64,000 nt of DNA from Cohnella panacarvi Gsoil 349 (GTDB taxonomy: Bacteria > Bacillota > Bacilli > Paenibacillales > Paenibacillaceae): contig NZ_KI911563.1 in assembly GCF_000515335.1 (NCBI RefSeq), positions 1,814,056-1,878,055 on the forward strand, written 5' to 3'. The notes beneath the pieces are model-generated. The model had not been told where the DNA came from. It did not search any database and was given only the letters and a program-made list of their open reading frames with translations. Below, in pieces: positions 17,881 through 25,983 of this stretch; the stretch's first letter is position 1, and each line of letters opens with the position of its first letter. Made by a program: the position numbers and the translations under genes.

Positions 17881-19209
17881 TTATTGTCCATACAGCTTCT
17901 TAAGTTCTTTATCCAGTTTCTCTACAACACCTGTTACTTCTGAACCCATTGCTAATTCTGAAATGGCCTTAGATATAATATCATCCGCTTCTTGGAATTG
18001 TAGATCTGAAGTAGGCAATGAACGGGAAGTTTCCATAGCTTTTACAAAGGTTTTCGTCAATTCATTATCTATATCGCCAAAGACGGACTCCATTGCAGAG
18101 GAACGTGACGACATCTTTCCCATACCCGCATCGTAAAGAATCTGAATTGATTTTTCACCCGTCATATGATCCAGAAATTTGTTCAGAGCATCAGTGTCTT
18201 TGACCGAGTTAAAGGCTACCAGTAGGTGATCCACAGTATATCCAGATCCGTAAGGCGTATCTTTCCCCGGAATAACCATGGCTCCATAGTGATTATTAAA
18301 CTCTTCTCCTAAGGTGCTGGCTGCAACAAAATTCTTTGTAGTTCCTTCTAAGTCATAATAAAATCCGATAACACCTTGCCCAAATAAGTTACGCATATCT
18401 TTAAACGTTGCACCCTTAGGAGAAATATTGTCAGTAAACAGCTTTTGTAATTCTGCGAAGGCTTCGATATTTTCTTTGGAGTTTATTACAATGTTTCCTT
18501 GATCATCAAGGAAGTCCCCGCCGTGTGCCCAAAGATGTGGGAATATATTGTAACCTTCGCCAATTGTATTACCGCTGTTAGGAACTCCAAAGCCATAGAT
18601 CTTGTTACCGCTATCATCTTTTCCAAGAGCCGAAATTTTATATGCGGCATCCATCAGTTCGGACCAGCTCTGCGGCAAAGTGGTGATCCCTGCTTTTTTC
18701 AAAAGATTTTTATTGTAAAATAAGGCATAAGTATTATTGAACCACGGGGCAGCCATGATTTTGCCATCTATTGTAACCGCTTTCAAGGAAGTTTCACTAT
18801 AGTCTGCAATCATCGCCTCGTCCAGTTCAAGGGGTTTGATTATATTTAGCTCCATTAACTGAGGTAACCATTCGGCTTTGATGTGTGCCACATCTGGAGT
18901 AATTCCGCCCGCTCCCTGAATCAACATTTGGTCAAGGTATTGAGCATATGGATTGGTCTTCGATTCGATCTTAATGTCCGGATTGCTCTCCATAAAACTG
19001 TCTGGCATGGACTGATAAGTTGGCTTTAATGCCTCTTCTGCCAATGCCCATGAAGCCCAACTCAACGTAGTTTCGGAGGGTTTAGCTGTGGACGCATCTT
19101 GACCACCATTCTTCGAATTACTTGAGTTTGAGTTGCTTGTGCACCCTGCAATGATAACGACCATTGCCATAATGATTAGCATGTACTGAATTCCCTTTAT
19201 TTTCTTCAT
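17881..19209 (-). CDS. Extracellular solute-binding lipoprotein, family 1
   Basis: A 442-residue lipoprotein. Residues 1-21 form a signal peptide ending in the lipobox IIAGC, followed by a Ser/Asn-rich linker. The rest is a family 1 binding-protein fold, with LSWASWALAEE at the start of the mature part and PWFNNTYALFYNKNLLKKAG as the usual family 1 block. It delivers ligand to the MalF/MalG-like permeases encoded directly downstream. The family mostly binds sugars, but the linked amidohydrolase and Rieske genes point to a non-sugar organic acid or aromatic (inference). It is the first structural gene after the regulator gene. Confidence 0.88.
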   Translation of the reverse strand: MKKIKGIQYMLIIMAMVVIIAGCTSNSNSSNSKNGGQDASTAKPSETTLSWASWALAEEALKPTYQSMPDSFMESNPDIKIESKTNPYAQYLDQMLIQGAGGITPDVAHIKAEWLPQLMELNIIKPLELDEAMIADYSETSLKAVTIDGKIMAAPWFNNTYALFYNKNLLKKAGITTLPQSWSELMDAAYKISALGKDDSGNKIYGFGVPNSGNTIGEGYNIFPHLWAHGGDFLDDQGNIVINSKENIEAFAELQKLFTDNISPKGATFKDMRNLFGQGVIGFYYDLEGTTKNFVAASTLGEEFNNHYGAMVIPGKDTPYGSGYTVDHLLVAFNSVKDTDALNKFLDHMTGEKSIQILYDAGMGKMSSRSSAMESVFGDIDNELTKTFVKAMETSRSLPTSDLQFQEADDIISKAISELAMGSEVTGVVEKLDKELKKLYGQ

Positions 19210-19356
19210 TGATAAACCGACCTTTCTTTATATAAGTGTGATAAATGTCACACCTAATATATCGACCCGTACATTCGTAAACAATGTTAAAAAAACTTTC
19301 AATTTCAGATCAGAGTTAGTCTTGTTCCTTACAGAGTTATGTGTTATATTTCCTAG

Positions 19357-20466
19357 TTACCAAAAAAGATATTGCTCTAGCAGCTTGATAAATTCAGTTT
19401 TGTTATCCACACGAGCATCTTGGTACATCTTTGAAACCCGGTAACGTAAGGCGCTAGTAGAAATAAATAATTCTTCAGATATATGCTCGTATACTTTATG
19501 CTGCATGATTCCATTAATGATCTTCATGTCCAGTGCATCCCTAAGGGACATACAATTTTCAATGTCGAAGGCTTTTGATAATAGAGGATCTTGATAATAT
19601 CGATCAGCCTGTGCTGGCTGTTCGAAAACCCGGTGAACATAATTGTTCTCTTCTAAGGAAGCCGTGCTTTCACGGATAATAAGCTTGCTTGGCGTAGTAA
19701 TTTTCATTGAAGCTATATGCGGATTCTCCATTAGGAAAATCCAAGAATTCACAATCTGAACGCCTATTTCATAAAAATCAATAGAAAATGTAGTTAGACT
19801 GGGGTTGCAAAGGCGGCTGCAGTGAAAATTGCCAAAACTGCCTACAAATATATCCTCAGGAACACGAATGCCTTTATTCCTTGCAAACTGCATGAAACAA
19901 ATAGCAACAATATCATTGGGACAAATAACTGCGTTATACTGGGAAGATCGTTCCATGAATAAGTCGAAACATTCACTGAGGCTGCCGTTGTTGAAATACA
20001 CATCTTCCGGTTCGATATGAAAATCATAATTGCTCGCGGCATTAAAGACTGCTGAATATCGGACCATGTCATTGTTAGAAATTTGATCGAGACCAAACAA
20101 GGCAATTTTCGACCTGCCACAACTATACATATATGAGATTAGGCGGATCGTTTCTGCCGTCCTACTCACTGTAGCACTGCTTATATTTTCGCCAAAGTAG
20201 CCGGAGTCTACCCCAGCCAAAATGGACTTTTTCGAATGGTTTTCCATATGATCTATCATCGCGTTAAGGTAACTTCTTGATCTGCTGGCTAAGGTCACTA
20301 CACTAGGGAGTGCATGAATATCGACTTGTTCGATTGACTCAATAAAGGTTTTAACTTCAATCTTATGACGGCTTGCCTCATCTTCAATACCTGCGAGCGT
20401 TTCTTTGAACCATGGGGAAGAAGAATAGCTTGGTTCAACAAAGAGGGGAAGATATTTATGTGTCAT
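19357..20466 (-). CDS. Regulator with N-terminal LacI-type ligand domain and C-terminal LuxR-like HTH
   Basis: A 369-residue protein. From its first residues (HKYLPLFVEPSYSSSPWFKE) to about 265 it resembles the periplasmic-binding-protein fold of LacI/GntR-type sensors, with NDIVAICFMQFARNKGIRVPEDIFVGSFG as family block cut here into its core IRVPEDIFVGSFG. The N-terminal HTH of LacI proteins is missing. Instead the last 50 residues (ISEELFISTSALRYRVSKMY) look like a LuxR/GerE-type helix-turn-helix. AGGA precedes the ATG by seven bases. It lies 147 bp upstream of the binding-protein gene on the same strand, so it very likely senses the imported compound and controls the operon. The order ligand domain then HTH is the reverse of the LacI family. 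Confidence 0.7.
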   Translation of the reverse strand: MTHKYLPLFVEPSYSSSPWFKETLAGIEDEASRHKIEVKTFIESIEQVDIHALPSVVTLASRSRSYLNAMIDHMENHSKKSILAGVDSGYFGENISSATVSRTAETIRLISYMYSCGRSKIALFGLDQISNNDMVRYSAVFNAASNYDFHIEPEDVYFNNGSLSECFDLFMERSSQYNAVICPNDIVAICFMQFARNKGIRVPEDIFVGSFGNFHCSRLCNPSLTTFSIDFYEIGVQIVNSWIFLMENPHIASMKITTPSKLIIRESTASLEENNYVHRVFEQPAQADRYYQDPLLSKAFDIENCMSLRDALDMKIINGIMQHKVYEHISEELFISTSALRYRVSKMYQDARVDNKTEFIKLLEQYLFW

Positions 20467-20814
20467 ATCATTATCCTGCTTTCATCACTGTTGTATAATG
20501 CATCTTGATGTCTGGAACTATCGAATAGATGTACAGGTGTCAGTACCTTCATTATACTCGGGTTCGTTATTTAATTTCGGATTTTTTTCCTACTTCACGT
20601 CTGTGAGACCTTCCCGGGTAAGAGCAATCACTTGGATTATAAAGAAATGAAAAAACCGACTCTCCAGTTTATAGTAAGAGAATCGGTTAAGCTTAATTTA
20701 GATCTATATTTAATAGTGTCTTTTCTGCACGAATAGATCGGCATTTTATCTTCCATTCCTCACGCGATTTACCCACTTTTTCAAGTAGCTCTTTACCTCG
20801 TCATCATATATGAA
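20467..20814. other. Gene-free stretch between regulator and LytTR gene
   Basis: These 348 bp hold the start region of the regulator operon (right of 20466) and the terminator of the LytTR gene. No further coding or RNA gene is seen. Confidence 0.4.
20654..20688 (-). terminator. Terminator of the LytTR gene
   Basis: AACCGACTCTC and GAGAATCGGTT form an 11-bp stem with one mismatch. On the minus strand it runs into TTTTTTCATTTC. Confidence 0.75.
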
Positions 20815-21159
20815 TTAACAATTTCCCTTTCTCCTCATCGCCTCTTTCAGGTTAACTAGCGACCTCTCTGCAATTGGAATATGAACCTTACTTTGAACCG
20901 AATGCAATCTCAGTACTCGAAATTCAGGATCGAATAGCCAAGCCTTTTTTAGATTTATGATGGTTCCACGATCCACACGTAGAAAACCTTCAGCTTCAAG
21001 TAAGGAAGCCCATTCACCAATCCTTCGAATCAACGAAAATACCCCAAACTCTGTATAGAATAGAATTTCTCCGCTCGAATTAATTTGTACATAATCCGTT
21101 TCCTCTGAAACTTGAAGCCATTGAATATGTCCAAGTGTATCTTTAACGAGAATTCGCAT
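20815..21159 (-). CDS. Stand-alone LytTR DNA-binding protein
   Basis: A 114-residue protein that is little more than a LytTR domain: a beta-rich N-terminal half (WLQVSEETDYVQI), then FLRVDRGTIINLKKAW, which is the family's DNA-contacting core, and IPIAERSLVNLKEAM near the end. Most LytTR proteins are response regulators with a receiver domain; this one has none, so it may bind DNA without phosphorylation control. I prefer the ATG at 21159 because AGGAG stands seven bases before it; the ATG six bases upstream is too close. It is divergently arranged with the XRE gene at 21387, and direct repeats in the shared gap could be its targets. Confidence 0.78.
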   Translation of the reverse strand: MRILVKDTLGHIQWLQVSEETDYVQINSSGEILFYTEFGVFSLIRRIGEWASLLEAEGFLRVDRGTIINLKKAWLFDPEFRVLRLHSVQSKVHIPIAERSLVNLKEAMRRKGNC

Positions 21160-21278
21160 GTTCATGCTCCTATTGGGAGGCTTATTCGTCTAAAGAAATG
21201 TATTCAGCCGGACCGCCGTGAATCTTCGTCATGTTCCGCGGAATCAATCTCATATTCTTACTTATTTTGGGGCACAAT

Positions 21279-21317
21279 AGTACTCTTAAAACTACTTAAA
21301 ATAGTAGTCTTAAAACT
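21279..21317. promoter_or_regulatory. Direct repeats in the LytTR/XRE divergent gap
   Basis: AGTA[C/G]TCTTAAAACT occurs at 21279-21293 and 21303-21317, 24 bp apart, and the bases between (ACTACT / AGTAGT) form an inverted repeat. Spaced direct repeats are the usual LytTR operator form, but the spacing and sequence fit only loosely; the XRE protein is the other candidate. Confidence 0.4.
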
Positions 21318-21386
21318 CATTAAAGTCAATATGTAACTCCCACATAATAATAACTAAATACCCAATTCCAACGAAAGGGAATTGCT

Positions 21387-21722
21387 ATGAGTGATTATGA
21401 TAAGAAAGCCGTTGGGGAACGTATTCGGACAAGACGTAAGGCATTGAACATCTCCCAAGAAGAGTTTGCAGAAAGAATCGGCCGAGTACCCAAGTTTTGC
21501 GCCGATATTGAACGTGGACAAACTGGCATGTCCATTGAGACCATGCTGAGTATCTGTTCTTTATTAAAGATGTCTCCAAATCATCTTTTATTGGGCACCT
21601 CGGACCAAACCAAGCCCCATGATGAAACAGAGCTGATCATCGCAGCCCTAGAACAATGTACTGAGAAACAACGCAAGGATGCATATGCCCTGTTGAAGTT
21701 ATTCCTTACTGCGATTCAATAG
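21387..21722 (+). CDS. XRE-family transcriptional regulator
   Basis: A 111-residue protein with an N-terminal Cro/CI-type helix-turn-helix (residues 8-65: IRTRRKALNISQEEFAERIG, then ADIERGQTGMSIETMLSICS) and a helical C-terminal tail of about 40 residues that may dimerise. GAAAGGGAATTGCT precedes the ATG. Proteins of this size often repress their own promoter; the direct repeats 70-108 bp upstream are candidates. It lies in the AT-rich island next to a decayed reverse-transcriptase fragment, so it may be a leftover of a mobile element's control region. Confidence 0.75.
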   Translation: MSDYDKKAVGERIRTRRKALNISQEEFAERIGRVPKFCADIERGQTGMSIETMLSICSLLKMSPNHLLLGTSDQTKPHDETELIIAALEQCTEKQRKDAYALLKLFLTAIQ

Positions 21723-21929
21723 TGGCACATTTTCCAACCGCATTTATCATTTCTCTACAAGCAAATTTGAACATTCTTAAATACTGATGATTGAGTATGG
21801 TACTGGAATATAAAAAAGAATACAAAATTAATAGATACAACCAGTAGAAATTCATAAAATCAACAAGTCCTTTCGGTGTAATCCACTGAAAGGATCTTTT
21901 ATTAATTGCCGTTCCACGCGCCTTAACCC

Positions 21930-22165
21930 ACTGCGAACATACTTCGTTTTCCATCACCCCGGCATTCAGGTAGCCTCGGATGAGTATAAGCACATGCTTG
22001 TCATGCACCTTTCGCGCTACCCTTGCCATGAGCATGTCGTGGTTCACCCGGTCAAAAATTTCTCCAAGTCCATGTAACTTTTGGCTTCTTTCACCGCATC
22101 GTGCGCTCGCTTACCTGGCCGGAAGCCGTGTCTATGAAAAAAAGATTCTGCGTCAAGTCGGGTTC
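21930..22165 (-). pseudogene. Group II intron reverse transcriptase/maturase fragment
   Basis: Read on the minus strand, RHGFRPGKRAHDAVKEAKSY, then MDLEKFF, then DRVNHDMLMARVARKV and LIRGYLNAGVMEN are the classical blocks 1-3 of group II intron reverse transcriptases (GFRPGRSAHDAV...DLEKFFDRVNHD). The reading frame is broken by one base in a run of T residues between EKF and DRV, and part of the segment before DLEKFF is missing. The catalytic YxDD region and the intron's RNA domains V/VI were not found. Continuation towards 21706 stays open but has no recognised motif. It is a dead remnant that abuts the truncated copper-amine-oxidase-like gene. Confidence 0.75.
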
Positions 22166-22166
22166 A

Positions 22167-22482
22167 TCACTTGCAGTGGATAACAATACTACCATCTAGA
22201 TTCTCGCCATCCCGGATCACGTTTGCGCCAAGCGCTTCAAATATGCCCCTAAGCGGAACTAAGGTGCTTCCATTCGCAACGACGAGCGGTTGTGAATAAG
22301 ACTGCTTGATGCCATCGATGAAGATCGTAACATCCCCCGATGATGCCGAAAAGACACTCGGCTTTGATTTAACTACCGGAAACCCGCTTTCTGCGTACAC
22401 CACGTTTCCCACCCCCTGTGAAGATTAACGAACCTGCTAATGCGGTTGTAATAACCTTTCTGTGAATCTGTCCTATACCCAT
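22167..22482 (-). pseudogene. Broken exported protein with copper-amine-oxidase N-terminal domain
   Basis: The start at 22482 has GGGAGG eight bases ahead and encodes a signal peptide (MGIGQIHRKVITTALAGSLI...). A frameshift in a run of five G residues puts the continuation GVGNVVYAESGFPVVKS in another frame. The rest, ending VNVI-type text such as NGSTLVPLRGIFEALGANVI, is the first half of a copper amine oxidase N-terminal (stalk-like) domain, common in wall-associated proteins of Paenibacillus. The protein stops after about 30 further residues, next to the intron-type fragment. Both a frameshift and a C-terminal truncation mark it as dead. Confidence 0.75.
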
Positions 22483-22616
22483 ACGAAAAGCCTCCCTATG
22501 TGCTAAAAATATGTAGATATTGGTATCAATTGTACAATGGGTATTATACTTCGCCAAGTATAATACGAGGATTATTTTCACCAATTGTCTAGGATGAAGG
22601 AAGCACAGGAAGGAGC

Positions 22617-22832
22617 GTGTTTCCCATCAAAAAACTGAGTGAAGCAAGAAACGATAAAGGCCTGACCCAAGAGCAGGTTTGCCGCGCCATTAATATCTCG
22701 CTGAAGCATTACCAATATATTGAGCAAGGCATTATATCTCCAACCGTCAACATTGCGCTGCATATCTGCGAGCTATTGGATGTTGATCCTCGTGAGATCG
22801 AAGAGTGGAAAGATCGGCGGAAGCCTGAATAA
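22617..22832 (+). CDS. Small XRE-family regulator
   Basis: A 71-residue protein that is one Cro/CI helix-turn-helix: LSEARNDKGLTQEQVCRAIN, ISLKHYQYIEQGIISPTVNI, ALHICELLDVDP. This tight form is typical of phage- and plasmid-type regulators. No ATG is available upstream before a stop, so the GTG at 22617 is the likely start; CAGGA lies six bases before it. It is divergent from the broken copper-amine-oxidase-like gene. Its target is unknown. Confidence 0.7.
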   Translation: MFPIKKLSEARNDKGLTQEQVCRAINISLKHYQYIEQGIISPTVNIALHICELLDVDPREIEEWKDRRKPE

Positions 22833-22927
22833 ATTTGGAGATGATCCGGCCAATACCGAACAGTAAAGAAACGTATCATGAACGATGCGCTTCTTTACTG
22901 TTCGCGGTGGCTTCATATCAGTCGGAA

Positions 22928-23209
22928 TCAATCCGGCATATGATTCAGTAAGTGCTTCCAGATGGACAAACCATCCTTAATCCCTGAATAGTAAAACCAC
23001 TCTTTCTCGATTGTTGCGCGATAGTTCATGATTTCCACCCACTCTAAAATCAGTTGGAAATCCGCAACCGTCAATTCTCGCTTCAAATGCTCTTCAACTT
23101 CCTTTTGTCTTTGGCGAAGAGTTCCGGTCTCCGATAAGTTCGCGGCATCTATCGTTCGCTCGATAAAATGTCCGTCGAACGCAATATGCATCCATGCCGG
23201 ATAAGGCAT
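22928..23209 (-). CDS. Hypothetical small protein
   Basis: A 93-residue, mostly helical and acidic protein (EVEEHLKRELTVADFQLILE, then a Trp/Tyr-rich C-terminus WFYYSGIKDGLSIWKHLLN). No family was recognised; the general plan, two helices followed by an aromatic Y..G...G segment, recalls small phage-associated proteins of Firmicutes. A GGGGAGGG site stands about 16 bases before the ATG, further than ideal. A stop codon lies two codons upstream of the ATG, so the protein cannot start much earlier. Confidence 0.5.
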   Translation of the reverse strand: MPYPAWMHIAFDGHFIERTIDAANLSETGTLRQRQKEVEEHLKRELTVADFQLILEWVEIMNYRATIEKEWFYYSGIKDGLSIWKHLLNHMPD

Positions 23210-23631
23210 TTTCTACACGGTAATCCCTCCCCAGTAAGCGTTTGCTGCATGTTACCTTGAGCGCGTTCTTTGTGCAAGTAGGAAAACGGGAGGATATAGG
23301 TAAGCCAGCGCCTTAGAATTCTGCTGAGAATTTAACTGCCGACCAAGCTTTAAGCATAGGGACAAGTTATCACATGCGGCGAAAGTTCCGCCCGCACCCC
23401 GATTTTCGTGAACGGGATACGGGCGGGGAAGAAAAGCTTAAAATTAAACGTGCAGGACATAGTCGCGCCAAAAACCGCATTACAGACATAACGTTACCCA
23501 GTGATTTTGATAATCAACCGTACTGCGTATGATCAACCCATCAGCGACATTTGGACAGAAAAAAGAGCAGACAAGCCGAAAGGAGCGAATCCACATCCGC
23601 ACACATTCAGTTTGCTGCCCGATTCCGGCAA
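23210..23631. other. Gene-free stretch with a GC-rich hairpin
   Basis: No convincing gene in 422 bp. CCGCCCG (23388) and CGGGCGG (23420) form a stem, extended inwards by CCCCG / CGGGA, around a 10-base loop. It lacks a T run on either strand, so it is not a clear terminator. The stretch lies downstream of the recombinase remnant. Confidence 0.4.
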
Positions 23632-24053
23632 TTATTGATACTTGGTCATAAGCCGCTGGAAGTGAACCCATTTATAATGCAGAGTCGAGTTACCGTTGCT
23701 TGTATCGATCATTCCGTCCAACGATATCAGGAATCGCCCTGCCGATGAGATCACCTCTCCAAGTTCATACCCGACCTCGACGTTGCCAAAGAGCCGCCAA
23801 AAATCGGTGACAAGTATGGCGTCGAATTTCTCCCGCCGGATATCTGCTATGAGCTTACTTAGGCCCGGACGAACACGGTATGGTGCTGTAGCTGGACAGG
23901 TGTCGACATATACATCAGCAATGGTACCCCAGCACTTTACTCCGCCCGCAACGCCTGAAGCTGCGCCAGAAACGAATCAGCTTGCTCTTCACCATGCCTG
24001 TCTTCTTGCACATACAGCGCCACCCTATACGATGCCGGGAGTTTCATGATCAT
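23632..24053 (-). pseudogene. Serine recombinase (resolvase domain) remnant
   Basis: Read on the minus strand, VALYVQEDRHGEEQADSFLA then, after a frameshift near 23940, VYVDTCPATAPYRVRPGLSK, LIADIRREKFDAILVTDFWR and AGRFLISLDGMIDT match the catalytic domain of serine recombinases (AIYIRVSTEEQ...RPGL..LL.DI...DVV.V...DR...LISL.E.IDT). The frame is broken once. The catalytic Ser motif (normally RVS or RLS) reads VQED here, so activity is lost even apart from the frameshift. The large C-terminal DNA-binding part is absent. It is the only integrase-like trace in the island and may be the remains of the enzyme that brought part of it in. Confidence 0.75.
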
Positions 24054-24175
24054 GCGAACATCACCTTCCATGAGTAGTGTTGCCGGTACGAACCTCTGCT
24101 GACCTGCAATTGAACATAAATCCTACTCACGGCATCGCAACCGCAAAGAGTCAGAGAAATCCGGAACAACAAAAA

Positions 24176-24204
24176 AAGCTTAAGCCATCCGACGGCTCAA
24201 GCTT
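24176..24204 (-). terminator. Terminator of the defence operon
   Basis: AAGCTTAAGCC and GGCTCAAGCTT pair with one mismatch around a seven-base loop. On the minus strand the stem is followed by TTTTTTTGTTG. It closes the operon that ends with the methyltransferase and the small gene overlapping it. Confidence 0.8.
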
Positions 24205-24215
24205 GCCATCCAATA

Positions 24216-24335
24216 TTAGATTTTTGCATCTTTTCGCCATTGTGCGATTAAGTCTTCCCGCATCAATTTTAAACTCACGTCAGCTTTCGGACTTAATGCC
24301 TCAGACAAATAACAATGAATTGCTTTGGTTGTCAT
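24216..24335 (-). CDS. Possible 39-residue protein overlapping the methyltransferase end
   Basis: An open frame from an ATG at 24335 to TAA at 24216 overlaps the last 35 bases of the methyltransferase gene and continues 85 bases past it, up to the operon terminator. The product, with the block SPKADVSLKLMREDLIAQWR, is hydrophilic and helix-prone and looks like real protein rather than random translation. No good ribosome binding site is visible, but translational coupling is possible. It could be a small accessory protein of the defence operon or the tail of a lost gene. No family was recognised. Confidence 0.4.
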   Translation of the reverse strand: MTTKAIHCYLSEALSPKADVSLKLMREDLIAQWRKDAKI

Positions 24336-25983
24336 CAATAAATCCATGAACACTATGAACGTGTTGTGGCCGCCCATCTAAATATTTAAGGAAATGTGTT
24401 GCAATCGACTTGGCAAGGATTGGCGGCACCGCATTACCCACTTGTTGGTACTGAGCATCTTTAGTTCCGCAGAAAACAAAACTATCAGGAAAAGTCTGCA
24501 AACGCGCAGCCTCGCGAATGCTAAGCGCACGGTCATGAATCGGGTGAATCCACATTGATTTTCTAACATTTACTACTGTTCCCGAAGGCTCATCATAGTT
24601 CAAGCGCAAATAAATTGTATTCTGTGTTCTTTCGGAATCCGAGTAGGTCGTTTTAAGCTCTGGCTTTAGACTGTGGAAGTTCTGCCCCTGTTTGATTGCC
24701 TTAAATCGCTCAAGCGCACGTTCGGTTGTTGCAGTAGATACATGATTATATAATGTAGTTGAATCATGCAACGACAACCCCAACTCAGAAATCCCATCCG
24801 GGGCAGTTTTAATTGGAACCCCAATGTTACCTTCCTCTATTCTTGTCGTTGGTTCAACTGCTTCCAAATCCCCAATAGCATCATGAACAGTTTTAAAGTT
24901 TTCCTCTTTTATAGTTCCCACAGGCAAATCGATGCGATCTGCAATGTGCTTTTTAATGCCCATAACAACATATCGCATTCGTTTTTGAGGTGCACCAAAG
25001 GTTGCTGCCGACAAAACACCTTTGCTGATCGTATATCCGTTACAATCCGCTTCCAATATTGACGTAATGTAGTCCAAGACGGACATAGATTTTACATGGG
25101 CAACCAAATCACCTTCACCAGAAAACCGTTCAACAACAATTCTATTATTTTTGATTTCCAGTGCTTTAGAAAGCATACGTTGTAGAAGAATTGATGGTCT
25201 AATTGCTTCACAAAGCCCATTGATTTCATCATAATTAAAAAAACGTTCTAAGGCATCACCGGCTTGCCGTCCTTGTTGTATTATATAGTTTTCGCCTTCA
25301 AGATCGAGCAGTTCTTTAGCAAGTGCCGTTAGTTTACGCCGATGTTTATTTAACGCAGCCCTGAGTTTTTCCATGTTCCCACGATTCTTGAAAACTACAT
25401 TCAGAACAAGATAACTTTCGTCTTCCCATAAATAACGGGAAATCACATTTGCATCCGAAATAATCTCTGTTACACCATTGAATACAAATTCCACTTCAAG
25501 AAGATGAATTTGTGAATCTGTCGTAGGAATTCCATATTGGTCAATGTCACTCATATCCTCATCAGAAACGAAAAACCGATGAACTTCTGATTGAAGCATA
25601 CTGACGTTTTCCATTAAAAACGCCTTAGGATTTAAATGAAGAACAGCCTTCACAAACTTCTTTACAAGAGAGTTGTTAAGGCTTATTGCGTGGTTTTTCT
25701 GGCGGTTGGCATTGGAAAAACCTTGGCACGGAGGGCCGCCGATGACAATATCCACCTGTCCCAACTTTTTCTTTGCTTCTTCTGATAACGCATCCTCGAC
25801 GTCACTGTACATACAGCTTTTTTCAATTCCATGGTTGCGAAGATATGTCTGCTGAGCAAATTGATTCATTTCAAAAGCAGCTTTCACCATGAACCGTCCG
25901 GTTTGAAGGAATCCAAAACTAAGCCCACCTGCGCCAGCAAACAAGTCAACGATACTATACTTGATATTTGTCTGCTCGCTCAT
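24301..25983 (-). CDS. C5-cytosine DNA methyltransferase with a large insertion
   Basis: A 560-residue methylase. Motif I is DLFAGAGGLSFGF (residues 13-25), motif IV is GGPPCQGFS with catalytic Cys86, motif VI is MENV (124-127), motif VIII is QKRMR (333-337), motif IX is RLNYDEPSGTV and motif X is QVGNAVPPILAKSIA near 535. Motifs VI and VIII are about 205 residues apart, far more than the 40-50 seen in simple C5 methylases, so there is an extra domain of about 160 residues, partly coiled-coil-like (LNKHRRKLTALAKELLDLEG). The target sequence cannot be told. GGAGGG stands nine bases before the ATG, which overlaps the AIPR stop by four bases. It should protect host DNA against the nuclease genes of the same operon (inference). 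Confidence 0.92.
   Translation of the reverse strand: MSEQTNIKYSIVDLFAGAGGLSFGFLQTGRFMVKAAFEMNQFAQQTYLRNHGIEKSCMYSDVEDALSEEAKKKLGQVDIVIGGPPCQGFSNANRQKNHAISLNNSLVKKFVKAVLHLNPKAFLMENVSMLQSEVHRFFVSDEDMSDIDQYGIPTTDSQIHLLEVEFVFNGVTEIISDANVISRYLWEDESYLVLNVVFKNRGNMEKLRAALNKHRRKLTALAKELLDLEGENYIIQQGRQAGDALERFFNYDEINGLCEAIRPSILLQRMLSKALEIKNNRIVVERFSGEGDLVAHVKSMSVLDYITSILEADCNGYTISKGVLSAATFGAPQKRMRYVVMGIKKHIADRIDLPVGTIKEENFKTVHDAIGDLEAVEPTTRIEEGNIGVPIKTAPDGISELGLSLHDSTTLYNHVSTATTERALERFKAIKQGQNFHSLKPELKTTYSDSERTQNTIYLRLNYDEPSGTVVNVRKSMWIHPIHDRALSIREAARLQTFPDSFVFCGTKDAQYQQVGNAVPPILAKSIATHFLKYLDGRPQHVHSVHGFIDDNQSNSLLFV

Noticed and set aside
23480..23671. 63-codon minus-strand frame after the recombinase remnant
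   Set aside because: No family resemblance or ribosome site, and it overlaps the recombinase remnant in another frame; taken as chance.
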